Source of the DNA: a bacterium
GTDB lineage: Bacteria > Armatimonadota > Fimbriimonadia > Fimbriimonadales > Fimbriimonadaceae
Assembly (NCBI GenBank): GCA_013823945.1
Contig: PNMZ01000004.1
Location: 210,023 to 274,022 of the forward strand
Direction of reading: 5' to 3'
DNA: 64,000 nucleotides
Shown: positions 42,785 through 53,028 of the stretch, piece after piece
Numbering within the stretch: position 1 is the stretch's first letter
Layout of the letters: every line of letters begins with the position of its first letter
The notes under the pieces: generated by a model
Told to the model about the DNA's origin: nothing
What the model saw: only the letters and a program-made list of their open reading frames with translations
Database searches by the model: none
Translations under genes and position numbers: made by a program

Positions 42785-43606
42785 TTAGGGGTTTTTGCCG
42801 TTCCAGAACCGGTTGACTTGATCTTCGGTTGATCCTTCGGCGCGGAGAGAGGCAATTGGAGTGAACTTGGCGTGGGAATCGAGCCAAGTGACAATGACGA
42901 ATTTTTGATCAAATCGGCCCCAGAGTTGGCCCTGGGAGCGGGCGTCAGGGAATGTTCCGGTCCAGCCAGGGTATGACACGGCTCGAACAGGATCGGCGAT
43001 TGGGAATGGCGGTTCGATGAGGGAGTAGCCAACTGGCGATTGCACTCCTCGAAGATTCTTCATGGTTGCTTCAGCGAACATTATTGTTTTGGATACGTTG
43101 TCGATGGATGTCGAACTGACGCCGCTAAACAGGCGAGTTGGCATTCCGCTGATGATTCTGGTTCCGAGGAAGTTGTTGAGGTAGCGGTAGTTATATCCGT
43201 AGCTGGGATTTGCGCCATAGAAGTAGTCTCGGAAAGTGCTATCGGGGTCGAATCTGCCTTTGCCGATGGGGTCGGTCAGTACGGGATCGGTTGCTCGGTC
43301 ATTTGGGCAAAGGAAGAGCTGTTTGTTTTTTGAATAGGGCAGAAGGAGGATGGGGAAGTAGTGGAAGCCTTGTGTGGTTGGGAGTGACTGGTTGTTGGGG
43401 TCGAACCAGAAGACGGGTGGGGTGGTGTCGTCGTAGTCGCTCAGATAGATTTGGCTGGCAGTGCCGATTTGTTTGACGTTACTCAGGGAAGCACTTTTTT
43501 TTGCGGCATTTTTTGCTTGAGCGAAAACAGGGAACAGGATTGCGGCGAGGATTGCGATGATTGCGATGACGACTAGAAGCTCGATGAGCGTGAATGCGCG
43601 TTGCAT
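42785..43606 (-). CDS. Pilin-like H-X9-DG family protein
   Basis: A 273-residue protein starting [20 protein letters not shown] and continuing [21 protein letters not shown]; the C-terminus has [19 protein letters not shown] and ENQVNRFW-type end [13 protein letters not shown], the family pattern. It stands alone. The 178 bases between it and the SRPBCC operon promoter hold nothing clear apart from a TACAAT at about 42675. Confidence 0.88.
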   Translation of the reverse strand: MQRAFTLIELLVVIAIIAILAAILFPVFAQAKNAAKKSASLSNVKQIGTASQIYLSDYDDTTPPVFWFDPNNQSLPTTQGFHYFPILLLPYSKNKQLFLCPNDRATDPVLTDPIGKGRFDPDSTFRDYFYGANPSYGYNYRYLNNFLGTRIISGMPTRLFSGVSSTSIDNVSKTIMFAEATMKNLRGVQSPVGYSLIEPPFPIADPVRAVSYPGWTGTFPDARSQGQLWGRFDQKFVIVTWLDSHAKFTPIASLRAEGSTEDQVNRFWNGKNP

Positions 43607-43898
43607 GAATTCATTTTTAGAGAGTCAGGATGGCGTCACGTTGATGGATTTAGGGAGGTGTTGCCTGTTTTGATGGAGTTTTTTAGTTAGGGAGCAGATT
43701 TCACTTATTGGTTTTGGTGTGAGTTGTCTCAAGTGATGGTGAATTGCCGAGATGATGAAAATTCTAAGAAGCGCGGGCGATGGGTTTTTGACGACTCCAC
43801 CGAGCATTTTTGTTATTGCTTCAGCTTTGGACAGGGTTTTCTTTACGGGTTGGAATCGACATGTCCCGTTTGGTTCGTTTGGATCGAGCGATTACTTT

Positions 43899-43929
43899 TT
43901 GACATTTGGGGTGAGTTGGGGGGGATAAT
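43899..43929 (+). promoter_or_regulatory. Promoter of the BNR-repeat gene
   Basis: TTGACA (43899-43904) and GATAAT (43924-43929) with a 19-base spacer, five bases before the ATG at 43935. The remainder of the 328-base gap 43607-43934 shows no convincing gene. Confidence 0.55.
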
Positions 43930-43934
43930 GCGGC

Positions 43935-46841
43935 ATGGCATTTGTAGCGGCGATGATTGTGGGCTTGGGGTTGGTTGGGCAGGATCCGATGGGGGCGAAA
44001 TCTCTCCCGACGAAAGCAAGTGAGCGGGATCAATTTCATAAGCCGGATGTTAGGCCGATGCCGATGTCCGTTAGACTTGATGCTTACCGCAAGCGCGAGC
44101 GGATGCTTGGAGAGTCTATTTTCCAGAAGATTGCCTGGAGGAACGTTGGGCCGGAGACACAAGGCGGGCGGGTTGTCGATATTGAAGCGTCAGAGGTGGG
44201 GGGGCAACGGCTATTTGTGGGGTTTGCGACTGGGGGATTGTGGGTGACGGATAATTTGGGGCAAAGCTGGACTTCCTTGTTCGATAATCAGAGTGCCTTC
44301 GGGATTGGGGACTTTGATGTGAGTCCGGACGGGCAAACGATTTGGCTTGGCAGTGGGGAAGCCAATAGTCAGCGGACGAGTTATGCGGGGACTGGGGTTT
44401 TTGTGAGCCGTGATGGCGGGAAGACTTGGATGAACGCGGGACTCCATGACTCTCATCATATTGGTCAGGTGGTCATTGACCCGAAGAATCCAGAAGTTGT
44501 TTACGTTGCGGCGTTGGGTCCGCTTTATTCGCAGGGAGGTGAGCGGGGGCTTTACCGAACGAAGAACGGGGGAAAAAGTTGGGAGTTGATTCTCAAAGGC
44601 GATGAGCGAACGGGGGCGATGGACGTTGACCTTGACCCTCGGAATTCGAATGTGATCTACGCAAGTTTGTGGGATCGGGATCGGAGGGCTTGGAATTTCT
44701 TGGAAAGTGGGCCAGGGAGTTCGGTTCAGAAGTCAGTTGACGGGGGAAAGACGTGGACGAAGCTTTCGGGGTTGCCAAATGGAGATGGAATGGGCCGGAC
44801 ATCTTTGGCGATCGCTCCAAGCCGACCGGACACAGTTTATGCGTTCGTTGATAACCAATCGAGCGATCCAGACTCAGGTACTTACGATGAGTATCAACCA
44901 GACGGAGTTCTGACATTGAGCCGTTTCCGACGGTTGACGGATGAAGGGATAAAGGGCTTAGATGAAAAAGTTCTAGCGGCGTTCTTGCGATCTGTAATTT
45001 TGAGTGATGATAAGCCTGATCAGGTGGCAAAAGATGTTTTAGCGGGCAAGGTGGATAAGGCGGCGTTGGCAGAATTGATGCTGAAGCGCAATGCGAATGT
45101 CTTCGAAGCGGACATGAATGACGCGGAGATCTGGCGAAGTGATGATGCAGGGAAATCTTGGCGCAAAGCTCGACCGGATGTTGGCAACCATGGTGGCTAC
45201 TATTGGAATGAGATTTACGTTCATCCTACTAATCACGAAGAAATTTATACATTTGGAGTTCCGTTGCTGCGGTCTCGGAATGGAGGTCAAAGTTGGGAGT
45301 CCATAGCCCGTCGGAACCACGTTGACCATCATGCTCTGTGGATTGACCAGAAGAATCCCAGGTTTATGCTGAATGGGAATGACGGAGGAATCTATGCCAG
45401 TTTTGATGCGGGTGAGAACTGGAACCACTGGAATAACTTGTCGGTTGGGCAGTTCACGACGATTGCCGTGGATAACAAGACGCCTTACAACATTATTGGC
45501 GGGCTTCAAGATAACGGCACGATGATGGGCCCGAGCACCTATCGGCCAGGATTTTCAAATCCTGAGCTTTGGAAAGCGATTGGCGGTGGGGATGGAAGCG
45601 CGATTGCGGTAGATCCTCGGAATGACGGAGATGTTATCTATGGGGCGTCACAGTTTGGTGCGCACTATGTGATTGACATGGTGACGAATCAGCGACGATC
45701 TGTGAGACCGCCGGATATTCGTGGAGAAGAGCCGTTGCGATTTAACTGGATCAGCCCGATTCAGATCAGCAAGCACCACCCGGATGTTCTTTATATTGGC
45801 AGTCAGCGGTTGCATCGGTCGTTTGATATGGGCCGGAAATGGGAGGCATTGAGTGGTGATTTGACGAAGAATGTTCCCAATGGGGATGTTCCGCATTCGA
45901 CCCTCACGACGATTGATGAAAGCCCGTTCCGGTTCGGTCAAATCTACGTTGGTACGGATGACGGGAATGTCCGATTTACACCGGATAGTGGATTGACTTG
46001 GAACGAAATTGATACTCCTGCCCGAGATCGGTGGGTGACGCGGATTGTGGCCAGTTCGCACGAGAATGGGCGTGTTTATTGCACTCAAAATGGATACCGA
46101 CAAGATGAATGGACGCCTTATGTGTGGGTGAGCGAAGACTTTGGCGCAACGTGGAAATCGATCGCGGCGAATTTGCCTTTTGAGCCCGTGAATACTATTC
46201 GAGAGGACTCAAAGAACCCCAACATTCTTTATGTTGGAACTGATATGGGGGTTTATGTTTCGCTTGACCGAGGAACGAGTTGGATAACCTATGGAATGGG
46301 CGTTCCGCACACGCCAGTTCATGATTTGGTGATTCAGGAAAAAGCCGAAGAGATGGTGATTGCGAGTCATGCGCGATCGGTTTGGGTGGTGAGTGTGAAG
46401 CCGATTCGGAAATTGACAGAAGACATCATGCAAGCGGATTTTCATGTGTTTGATTTGTCGGTTCCGACAGGGCGGGATCGGTGGCCTTATCGACGGTCGG
46501 CTCCATACGCGGACGATACTTATACTGACCAACTGGTGACAAACGAGTTGTTCAGCTCGATTGCAGGAAAAGGAACTTTGAGCTTGGTTGATTCGGCCGG
46601 TAAGTCGGTGAGGGATGACTCGGTGGAAATAGTCAAGGGATACAACTTCCTCAGTTATGGATTGTTACTCAAGGCGGGCGATCCGAAGGCTCCGCCAGTC
46701 GTGGGCGATCCGAGTGATCCAAAGACAGCGTTGATCGATCCTTATGCGGCTCGCCGGGCGCAATATGTGGCGAAAGGCGACTACGAACTGGTCTTGCGAG
46801 TGGCAGGAAAAGAATTCCGGCAGAAAGTCGAGATTCGGTAG
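43935..46841 (+). CDS. Exported BNR/sortilin-type beta-propeller protein
   Basis: A 968-residue protein with signal peptide MAFVAAMIVGLGLVGQ. It carries repeated Asp-box motifs (VTDNLGQSWT, VSRDGGKTWM, RTKNGGKSWE, KSVDGGKTWT, RSDDAGKSWR, RSRNGGQSWE, VSLDRGTSW), forming VPS10/sortilin-like propellers from about residue 50 to 820, and a C-terminal beta-domain (about 870-968). Proteins of this class are widespread in Planctomycetes and Acidobacteria as 'glycosyl hydrolase' or 'sialidase-like' without proven activity. No catalytic residues can be assigned. A strong terminator follows. Confidence 0.9.
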   Translation: MAFVAAMIVGLGLVGQDPMGAKSLPTKASERDQFHKPDVRPMPMSVRLDAYRKRERMLGESIFQKIAWRNVGPETQGGRVVDIEASEVGGQRLFVGFATGGLWVTDNLGQSWTSLFDNQSAFGIGDFDVSPDGQTIWLGSGEANSQRTSYAGTGVFVSRDGGKTWMNAGLHDSHHIGQVVIDPKNPEVVYVAALGPLYSQGGERGLYRTKNGGKSWELILKGDERTGAMDVDLDPRNSNVIYASLWDRDRRAWNFLESGPGSSVQKSVDGGKTWTKLSGLPNGDGMGRTSLAIAPSRPDTVYAFVDNQSSDPDSGTYDEYQPDGVLTLSRFRRLTDEGIKGLDEKVLAAFLRSVILSDDKPDQVAKDVLAGKVDKAALAELMLKRNANVFEADMNDAEIWRSDDAGKSWRKARPDVGNHGGYYWNEIYVHPTNHEEIYTFGVPLLRSRNGGQSWESIARRNHVDHHALWIDQKNPRFMLNGNDGGIYASFDAGENWNHWNNLSVGQFTTIAVDNKTPYNIIGGLQDNGTMMGPSTYRPGFSNPELWKAIGGGDGSAIAVDPRNDGDVIYGASQFGAHYVIDMVTNQRRSVRPPDIRGEEPLRFNWISPIQISKHHPDVLYIGSQRLHRSFDMGRKWEALSGDLTKNVPNGDVPHSTLTTIDESPFRFGQIYVGTDDGNVRFTPDSGLTWNEIDTPARDRWVTRIVASSHENGRVYCTQNGYRQDEWTPYVWVSEDFGATWKSIAANLPFEPVNTIREDSKNPNILYVGTDMGVYVSLDRGTSWITYGMGVPHTPVHDLVIQEKAEEMVIASHARSVWVVSVKPIRKLTEDIMQADFHVFDLSVPTGRDRWPYRRSAPYADDTYTDQLVTNELFSSIAGKGTLSLVDSAGKSVRDDSVEIVKGYNFLSYGLLLKAGDPKAPPVVGDPSDPKTALIDPYAARRAQYVAKGDYELVLRVAGKEFRQKVEIR

Positions 46842-46853
46842 TCGCTTCATTAG

Positions 46854-46896
46854 AACTGCCCCTCAACCTAAGTGCTTGAGGGGCAGTTACTTTTTT
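46854..46896 (+). terminator. Terminator of the BNR-repeat gene
   Basis: AACTGCCCCTCAA (46854-46866) and TTGAGGGGCAGTT (46876-46888) are perfect arms followed by ACTTTTTTC. Confidence 0.88.
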
Positions 46897-48636
46897 CTAT
46901 GGGAGGTTGACCCAAACGCCGTGGTTTTGGGGGCCATTGCCGGTCCAAACGGTGAACTGGAGGAAGGCGGATGTTCCGGGGGCGCCCGTGTTGCTGGGGA
47001 ATGTGTAGTTTCCGGCACGAGAGCCGTTCGGAGTGATCATTCCGAGAGTTTGGCGACCAAGGTCAGACTGGGTTCCGAGAGTGGCATCGCCGAGTCGAAT
47101 CGCATAAGCTTCAACATTCCCGGTGTTGCGAAGCGTGACGGTTGCTTTATAACTGTTATCGGCTTCGCGCACGACAGTGACGTTGGCAGGGGTGATGTTG
47201 ATCGAGCCGGGATTAGGAGATTGAACATTCCAGACGGCGGGATTCCACACGTTGAAGTCAACCCGACCTCCGGCAATTGAGACATCTAGGAGGTATTGTT
47301 TGCCGCCCCGGTCTTCCCAGCCGCCATAGCGAACCCAGGGCACGCCGACGTTGAGAAGGAGGTGGTCTTTGTAAACAGCGGTAGCGGTTTCAGGTTTCGA
47401 ATCCCAGAGATACATTTCGCGGAAGTCAGCGCTTGATCCGGTGTAATCGTTCCACCATTGATTGAACCCTTCGTTGCGGGTGTAGATCATGGGCCAGAAT
47501 CCGAGATTGCGAACTCGTTGGACGGCTTCGGCTATGCGCTGGACACGATCTTGGGGAGCCATCGTGCCTTGGAATCGGTTTTCAAGGTCGATCATGAAAT
47601 ATTTGAGATCGTACGGTAGGGATGCTTTGTTGTTGACATATCCGATCGCGCGGAGGCCCTGATCGACTTGCCAAGCTCCGGTTTGGTTGGCAGGAGCTCC
47701 GGCAATGGTCGAACCATTATCGAAATTGAGGAATGCGTACGCGGCGACTTTATAGCCAGCGTTGTTGGCTCGAATTAGGTTTCCAGCGGCATCGGGCCAG
47801 ATGTTTCGACCACCCCATGCGGCTTGGAAGAAGCTGGCCCATCCGGCGGCACGAAGGGTATTGAAAAACGTCTGGGAGCCAAAGCCAGCCATATCAATTC
47901 CGCCATAAATGACGTTCGCAACTGGGTTTGACCACGTTCCTTTTCGACCTCGGGCATCGATGGATCGCACTCTCCACGAGTAGTTTCCAGGTTGAAGTCC
48001 GGCATCGAGGGGGATGTAATGAGTGAAGTTTGTTCCGGTGTTAGTGGCGGGGACCGTGATGAGTTTGTTGGTTGGGCCAGTTACTTCGACTTCAAATGTT
48101 GTTTGCTGGGCAAATGTCGTCGTGAGTCGTCCGTTGAATGCGGGGGCGGCCCCAAGGTTCTCATTCGGCACGGGGGTGAACATACTGGGTGGGGGGAGCT
48201 CGCCGATGCTGACGATTTTAGTGTCGGTGATGACGTCGGTTGTGGAGCCGGGGACACGGGCGAAAAATGTGATTTTGAGGGCGCCGACGAAGTCCGGAAC
48301 CGGGCGAAATCTCATGCGGATTCCAATTCGAGTGAGGCCGGGAAAGGGGCCACCACCCCAGACAACTTCGCCTAGGTTTCCGGAGATGCTAGCTCCTCGC
48401 GAGCATTCGAGGCGATGGAATGCAGCGGCGGATGGGGGATCGACTCGGGTGCCGTATTCGAGATTTTGGAATGTTTGTGAGAGGAAGAGGATGGAAGAAT
48501 GGGTGACGAGTTGGCCTTGGTTAGACTCGAGGGTAGGTGTTGTTTCAAAAAAGCCTTGGGCGGTGGCAAGTATAGGAGTAAGCAGGGCGACAAGGCAAAT
48601 GAGGGCGCGGATTCCGCGTCGGGACTGACTCTTCAT
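46897..48636 (-). CDS. Exported protein with GH25-like domain
   Basis: A 579-residue protein from [20 protein letters not shown] (signal peptide, cleavage after ATAQ). A beta-rich N-terminal half (to about 245) includes a fibronectin-like [22 protein letters not shown]25-lysozyme-like TIM barrel follows (about 255-450: [33 protein letters not shown] with the DxE pair, [12 protein letters not shown]). The C-terminal domain is beta-rich ([20 protein letters not shown]). It may bind or cut peptidoglycan or chitin-like polymers. AGAGGA precedes the ATG. It is divergent from carB. Confidence 0.82.
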   Translation of the reverse strand: MKSQSRRGIRALICLVALLTPILATAQGFFETTPTLESNQGQLVTHSSILFLSQTFQNLEYGTRVDPPSAAAFHRLECSRGASISGNLGEVVWGGGPFPGLTRIGIRMRFRPVPDFVGALKITFFARVPGSTTDVITDTKIVSIGELPPPSMFTPVPNENLGAAPAFNGRLTTTFAQQTTFEVEVTGPTNKLITVPATNTGTNFTHYIPLDAGLQPGNYSWRVRSIDARGRKGTWSNPVANVIYGGIDMAGFGSQTFFNTLRAAGWASFFQAAWGGRNIWPDAAGNLIRANNAGYKVAAYAFLNFDNGSTIAGAPANQTGAWQVDQGLRAIGYVNNKASLPYDLKYFMIDLENRFQGTMAPQDRVQRIAEAVQRVRNLGFWPMIYTRNEGFNQWWNDYTGSSADFREMYLWDSKPETATAVYKDHLLLNVGVPWVRYGGWEDRGGKQYLLDVSIAGGRVDFNVWNPAVWNVQSPNPGSINITPANVTVVREADNSYKATVTLRNTGNVEAYAIRLGDATLGTQSDLGRQTLGMITPNGSRAGNYTFPSNTGAPGTSAFLQFTVWTGNGPQNHGVWVNLP

Positions 48637-48746
48637 TAATGATCCTCTCCGCCCAAGGAGGGCGAACAACCCCTTTATATTATCAGGTTGAGGGTGGGAA
48701 ATTGCCCGTGGGTTTACCAGGTGTGTTCCGGTATGATGCCGTTTTA

Positions 48747-50483
48747 GTGAAAAAGATTCTCGTCATCGGAAGTGGGCCGATCATTATTGGTCAAGCGGCA
48801 GAGTTTGACTATGCGGGAAGTCAAGCCTGTCAAAGCTTACGCGAGGAAGGGTATTCGGTGGTTCTGATCAACTCCAACCCGGCAACGATCATGACGGATG
48901 AGGAGACAGCGGATGCGGTTTATATTGAGCCGCTCACGCCTGAGTTTTGTGAACGAGTGATTGCCAAAGAGCGACCGGATGGGCTCTTGCCGACATTGGG
49001 CGGTCAAACGGGACTGAATCTAGCGAGTGAATTGGATCGGTTGGGGATATTGGAGAAGTACGGCGTTACGTTATTGGGGACTCAGCTGGATGCCATTAAG
49101 AAAGCGGAAGATCGCGAGTTGTTCCGCGCGTTGATGCGGGAGATTAATGAGCCAGTTCCGGAGAGTTGGATTGTTGAGAGTGAAGACGATTTGCAAAGAA
49201 TTTTGGATGAGGTTCCTTATCCGTGTATTGTTCGACCAGCTTACACATTGGGCGGAACTGGGGGAGGAGTGGCGCGAACCAGAGAAGAGCTTTGGGAGAT
49301 TGGTCGCAAGGGGTTGAAGCTTTCGATGCGGAGCCAGTTGATGGTTGAGCGAAGTTTGCTTGGCTGGAAAGAAGTCGAATATGAAGTGATGCGCGATGGA
49401 AAGGGGAACTGTATCACGGTTTGTAACATGGAGAATTTGGATCCGATGGGGGTTCATACGGGCGATTCGATTGTTGTGGCACCGAGTCAGACTTTGAGCG
49501 ATATTGAATATCACATGCTTCGGACGGCGAGTTTGAAGATTATCACGAGTTTGGGGATTGAAGGGGGATGTAACGTTCAGCTTGCGGTGAATCCGGATAG
49601 TTTTGACTATTACGTTATTGAAGTGAATCCCCGCGTTTCGCGCTCAAGTGCATTGGCGAGTAAGGCGACGGGCTACCCGATTGCGCGGATTGCGGCAAAG
49701 ATTGCGGCAGGAAAGACACTCGATGAGATTGAGAATGCCGTAACAAAAACAACAAAAGCGTGTTTTGAACCGGCATTGGATTATTGTGTGGTCAAGATTC
49801 CGCGGTGGCCCTTTGATAAATTTGGGGGTGGGGATCGAAAACTCTCGACGCAGATGAAGGCGACGGGGGAAGTGATGGCGATAGACCGGACTTTTGAATC
49901 GGCACTCATGAAGGCAATTCGGGGTTTGGAAGTCAAACAGAAAGATTTACGCCATGCGGGAATGGCTCTATTGACTTCCGAGCAATTGGAGGAAGCCTGT
50001 CGAGTCGCAACGGATGAGCGGCTTTGGGCATTGGCAGAAGCATTGCGCCGAGGATGGGACGTGGATGTGATTCACAAATCAAGTCGAGTTGATCGATGGT
50101 TTTTGCGAAAAATTGAACGAATTGTCGCGGTTGAACGAGCAGTGGTTGAAATTAAACTGAACTGGCGGGATGGTTTTGAATTACCAGAGATAATTGGTCG
50201 AGCGATGGATTTGGGTTTTTCGGCAAGTTCACTGCGGGATTTGCTCGGAATCAGTCGTACGGGGAACGATGCGGATAGTTTACGGAGTTCTGGATGGTCG
50301 GTTCGAGATTCCGATGAGGAGGGGACAGTGGTTGATTTGGTGGAGCAAATTTTGGTGTTGATTCGAGAAAAGAGCCAGTCATCCGTGGTGAAAATGGTGG
50401 ATACATGCGCAGGGGAATTTGAGTCTGCAACGCCTTATTACTACCGGACGAATGAACTTGAAGATGATTATCTGATTGTCTAA
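48747..50483 (+). CDS. carB: Carbamoyl-phosphate synthase large chain, N-terminal half only
   Basis: The 578-residue protein from the GTG starts [20 protein letters not shown] and covers the carboxyphosphate ATP-grasp domain ([80 protein letters not shown]) and the oligomerisation domain. It ends after [20 protein letters not shown] with a stop, exactly where the second ATP-grasp half begins in full-length CarB (about 1070 residues). The following gene is unrelated. It is a split CarB, as in some archaea and Aquifex; the second half must lie elsewhere. A TATGAT lies nine bases upstream. Confidence 0.93.
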   Translation: MKKILVIGSGPIIIGQAAEFDYAGSQACQSLREEGYSVVLINSNPATIMTDEETADAVYIEPLTPEFCERVIAKERPDGLLPTLGGQTGLNLASELDRLGILEKYGVTLLGTQLDAIKKAEDRELFRALMREINEPVPESWIVESEDDLQRILDEVPYPCIVRPAYTLGGTGGGVARTREELWEIGRKGLKLSMRSQLMVERSLLGWKEVEYEVMRDGKGNCITVCNMENLDPMGVHTGDSIVVAPSQTLSDIEYHMLRTASLKIITSLGIEGGCNVQLAVNPDSFDYYVIEVNPRVSRSSALASKATGYPIARIAAKIAAGKTLDEIENAVTKTTKACFEPALDYCVVKIPRWPFDKFGGGDRKLSTQMKATGEVMAIDRTFESALMKAIRGLEVKQKDLRHAGMALLTSEQLEEACRVATDERLWALAEALRRGWDVDVIHKSSRVDRWFLRKIERIVAVERAVVEIKLNWRDGFELPEIIGRAMDLGFSASSLRDLLGISRTGNDADSLRSSGWSVRDSDEEGTVVDLVEQILVLIREKSQSSVVKMVDTCAGEFESATPYYYRTNELEDDYLIV

Positions 50484-50528
50484 ACAAATTCCACTGATTT
50501 GCGCCGGATTGTGATAATCTTCACGACG

Positions 50529-51266
50529 ATGAGCAATATCACAGTTCGTCACCTTTTGGGGTTGTCGCTGTTGGTCATGCCAATGGCGTCATTTGCTCAG
50601 TTGAATCATCTGAGTGAGACTTTGAATGGTGGTTTGGCAGAGAAAGAGAAGAAAGTGAGTCTGAGTTTCCGGTCATTTGACGGAAATGAGGCTTCGATTT
50701 ACGGCGATTTGGCGTTGGCCTACGGTTGGAGCCGTGACATCAACTTATATTTGCGGGCTTCAGGTTCTGAGCGTAAAACGGTTGGTGCGATCCGGACGGG
50801 TGGCACAGACGTCGAGTTGCAAATGGCCTGGCGGAAGGCGAACCTTTATATAGCTCTTGGGGCGGCTTTGCCGAGTACACCTGCTCAAGATATGATTGCT
50901 GGTACTTGGACAGTTGGATTTTCTGGTCAAGAAGGTAAGAGTTCAGCATTTTTTGGTGCGACGGGTGTGACGTCTGATGATGTGACATTGGTTGGAGCGG
51001 CGGTTGCTTTGCGGACGCCACTTTCTGAGCAATTAAGTCTGGATGCGAGTTCGATTTTCATGATTCGTGGTGAGAACACGGCGAGCATTGGTGGGAACTT
51101 GGAAGATCAAACGGTTTTGAGTTTTGCATTGCGCTATCAGTTCTCCGAAAAGCAGATGTTCTGGGTGTCGGCTTCGAATGCGCTTGGCGGGACAACCGGG
51201 TTTAGCATGAGTCACCGTTTGGGCGCAGGATTTGGTCTTGGAGCGGGGATTGAGGTGAAGTTCTGA
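50529..51266 (+). CDS. Exported beta-barrel-like protein
   Basis: A 245-residue protein with a signal peptide (MSNITVRHLLGLSLLVMPMA, cleaved after SFAQ). The rest alternates polar and hydrophobic residues (DLALAYGWSRDINLYLRASG, QTVLSFALRYQFSEKQMFWV) and ends in Phe (GIEVKF), typical of outer-membrane beta-barrels. A GATAAT with a TG-extended element lies ten bases before the ATG. It overlaps the next gene by one base and the pair probably forms an envelope unit. Confidence 0.78.
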   Translation: MSNITVRHLLGLSLLVMPMASFAQLNHLSETLNGGLAEKEKKVSLSFRSFDGNEASIYGDLALAYGWSRDINLYLRASGSERKTVGAIRTGGTDVELQMAWRKANLYIALGAALPSTPAQDMIAGTWTVGFSGQEGKSSAFFGATGVTSDDVTLVGAAVALRTPLSEQLSLDASSIFMIRGENTASIGGNLEDQTVLSFALRYQFSEKQMFWVSASNALGGTTGFSMSHRLGAGFGLGAGIEVKF

Positions 51267-51739
51267 TGAAGTTTTATCAATGGACTTCACTTGGAATTGC
51301 AGCAGTCTTGCTCGGCGGATGCGGCGGGATTAAGGCTTATGTTCCGGCGGGTAACACGGCGGGGACAGGAAATCCGGTTCAATGCGCGAATCTTTCGATT
51401 GGCTCCTCTAGCACGATCACGGTTGTACGCGATGGAAGCACAGAGTCGTCATTCAGTATTGCTAACGGCAACGTGGATGCGCTTCAGTCCAGAGCTCCGG
51501 GAGATGCAACGGTCACGATCACCTTGGTGAATGCACCTCCGGGAGTGACATCGGTTTTCACTCCGAACCCGATCACAATCCCGCTTAACGATTTGGAGAT
51601 CATAAACTGGGATCTTTTTGCCGGACAATCGGTGCAGCCGGGTACATACACGATCACGATTCGTGTTCAAGAAGGATCTTGCACATCGGTAAATCAGCAA
51701 ATCACTCTGACTGTCACGAATGGCAACCAAAACACTTGA
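51266..51739 (+). CDS. Lipoprotein, Ig-like beta domain
   Basis: A 157-residue protein with lipobox LLGGC at residues 15-19. The mature part is beta-rich with repeated TITL/TITI motifs (GDATVTITLVNAPPGV, GTYTITIRVQEG) and two Cys, suggesting an immunoglobulin-like fold. ATG overlaps the previous stop (TGATG), so the two are translationally coupled. Function unknown. Confidence 0.75.
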   Translation: MKFYQWTSLGIAAVLLGGCGGIKAYVPAGNTAGTGNPVQCANLSIGSSSTITVVRDGSTESSFSIANGNVDALQSRAPGDATVTITLVNAPPGVTSVFTPNPITIPLNDLEIINWDLFAGQSVQPGTYTITIRVQEGSCTSVNQQITLTVTNGNQNT

Positions 51740-51757
51740 TGAGATGATTTAGTCAGA

Positions 51758-52582
51758 GTGACAAGACGAGAGTTACTTGAATTGGGAATTGGAACGGCGG
51801 GGGCTTTGCTCCTGCCGTCTTTTTTGTCGGCGGATGGGTATTCCAAACTTGCTCGGCTTTCGCATAGTTGGAAGAGCTTCAGTTTAGGAGATCGTATTGT
51901 TGCGGCGGGGCGAGAATTTTTGGGAGTTCCTTATGTTGGGTGGACTTTGGAAGGTGATCCTGAACAATGTCGTGTGTATTTGGACAAGCTGGATTGCGTG
52001 ACCTTTTTGGAGTGTGCTTGGGCGGTTGCTCGGTGTGCGCCGGATGTGACTCAGGAGCGAGTGAAGCGGGCGGTAACTCAGACCCGCTACATAAATGGGA
52101 AGGTGGATGGTTATTGGAGCCGATTGCATTACACGGCCCACTATCTTTGGTTTCACAAAGTGAATGAAAAATTGAGGATTGTTAGTGATGATTGGAGTGA
52201 GTTCGCGGTTTGGGCTCCCGAGCTATCATTTATGAGCAAGAATCCTGATGTTTATCCGGCTAGTCGATACTCTTCTGATTTCGTCCAGAATGCAAGGCGC
52301 ATTGAAGGGATGGTTGATCGATTGGGATTCCGAAAAGTTCCGGTTGAATCGTGGGAGGGAGTTTTGCCAAGAATGAAACCGGGGGATTTTGTAGCGTTCT
52401 GTACGTCTAAAAAGGGGTTAGATTTTTCTCACGTGGGGATTTATTCGGGGAGAGGAAAGTTTATGCATGCGTCGAGCACGGCGGGAAAAGTAGTTGAGCA
52501 GGACCTAGTGGCTTGGGGACAGGGAGTGCGGAATTGCAACGGGATGGTCGTATCCCGGTCGGCGGAGTTTCCTGTACTTTGA
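51758..52582 (+). CDS. DUF1460 (NlpC/P60-like) cell-wall hydrolase family protein
   Basis: A 274-residue protein from GTG with a Tat-like leader (MTRRELLELGIGTAGALLLP). FLGVPYVGWTLEG, then LDKLDCVTFLECAWA with the catalytic Cys80, VDGYWSRLHYTAHYLWF and KGLDFSHVGIYSGRGKFMHA with the His match DUF1460, an NlpC/P60-related peptidase or amidase fold acting on peptidoglycan peptides. Nineteen bases separate it from the lipoprotein gene. Confidence 0.88.
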   Translation: MTRRELLELGIGTAGALLLPSFLSADGYSKLARLSHSWKSFSLGDRIVAAGREFLGVPYVGWTLEGDPEQCRVYLDKLDCVTFLECAWAVARCAPDVTQERVKRAVTQTRYINGKVDGYWSRLHYTAHYLWFHKVNEKLRIVSDDWSEFAVWAPELSFMSKNPDVYPASRYSSDFVQNARRIEGMVDRLGFRKVPVESWEGVLPRMKPGDFVAFCTSKKGLDFSHVGIYSGRGKFMHASSTAGKVVEQDLVAWGQGVRNCNGMVVSRSAEFPVL

Positions 52583-52597
52583 TACGTCATAATCAAA

Positions 52598-53017
52598 ATG
52601 CGATTTATGAAACATTTGCTGGTGGCATTGGTGCTCGGGGCTTGCCTTTTGGTTGCGGGTTGCAACAAAAAGGGAGATGATGAACTGATCAAGACGGGAG
52701 GGAGTACTCCTGCGACAGCCCAAGAATCTAAAGAGGGAAACAATCTTGGCGTTACTGAGAATACTTTGAAGGATTCTGTAATGAGCGGAAAAGCTGGCCC
52801 GGGTAAGTCAACACCGGAAAGTGTGATCGGATCCACTACCATGCAGACAACAAATCCCTCAATCGATAGTACGGGGAAGATGATCACCAAAGAAGCAGGA
52901 AAGCCAGCCCCGGAAGGACGAGTTTGGTGTGACGCCTGTGGTGGGCACTTGCCCAAAGATGATGCAGTTGAGAAGGGTGGCAAGACCCTTTGCATGGCTT
53001 GCGCTGAAGAATCATAG
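52598..53017 (+). CDS. Lipoprotein with C-terminal zinc ribbon
   Basis: A 139-residue protein with lipobox LLVAGC near residue 22 and a low-complexity Thr/Ser-rich middle. The C-terminus has CDACGGHLPKDDAV and CMACAEES, a four-Cys zinc ribbon, unusual in an exported lipoprotein. Start could also be the ATG nine bases later. Function unknown; cotranscription with the preceding DUF1460 gene is likely. Confidence 0.75.
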   Translation: MRFMKHLLVALVLGACLLVAGCNKKGDDELIKTGGSTPATAQESKEGNNLGVTENTLKDSVMSGKAGPGKSTPESVIGSTTMQTTNPSIDSTGKMITKEAGKPAPEGRVWCDACGGHLPKDDAVEKGGKTLCMACAEES

Positions 53018-53028
53018 GTCTAGGATTC

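Noticed and set aside
43724..44023. A 99-codon plus-strand frame before the BNR gene
   Set aside because: No signal peptide, motif or ribosome site; it overlaps the promoter and start of the BNR gene in another frame.
48639..48746. Thirty-six extra N-terminal codons of carB
   Set aside because: CarB normally begins at the [10 protein letters not shown] strand; the added residues resemble no CarB and lie in the divergent promoter region.
50484..50528. A frameshift continuation of carB into its second half
   Set aside because: No frame downstream of 50483 contains ATP-grasp motifs such as GPNRIGQ; the next gene is an exported protein.
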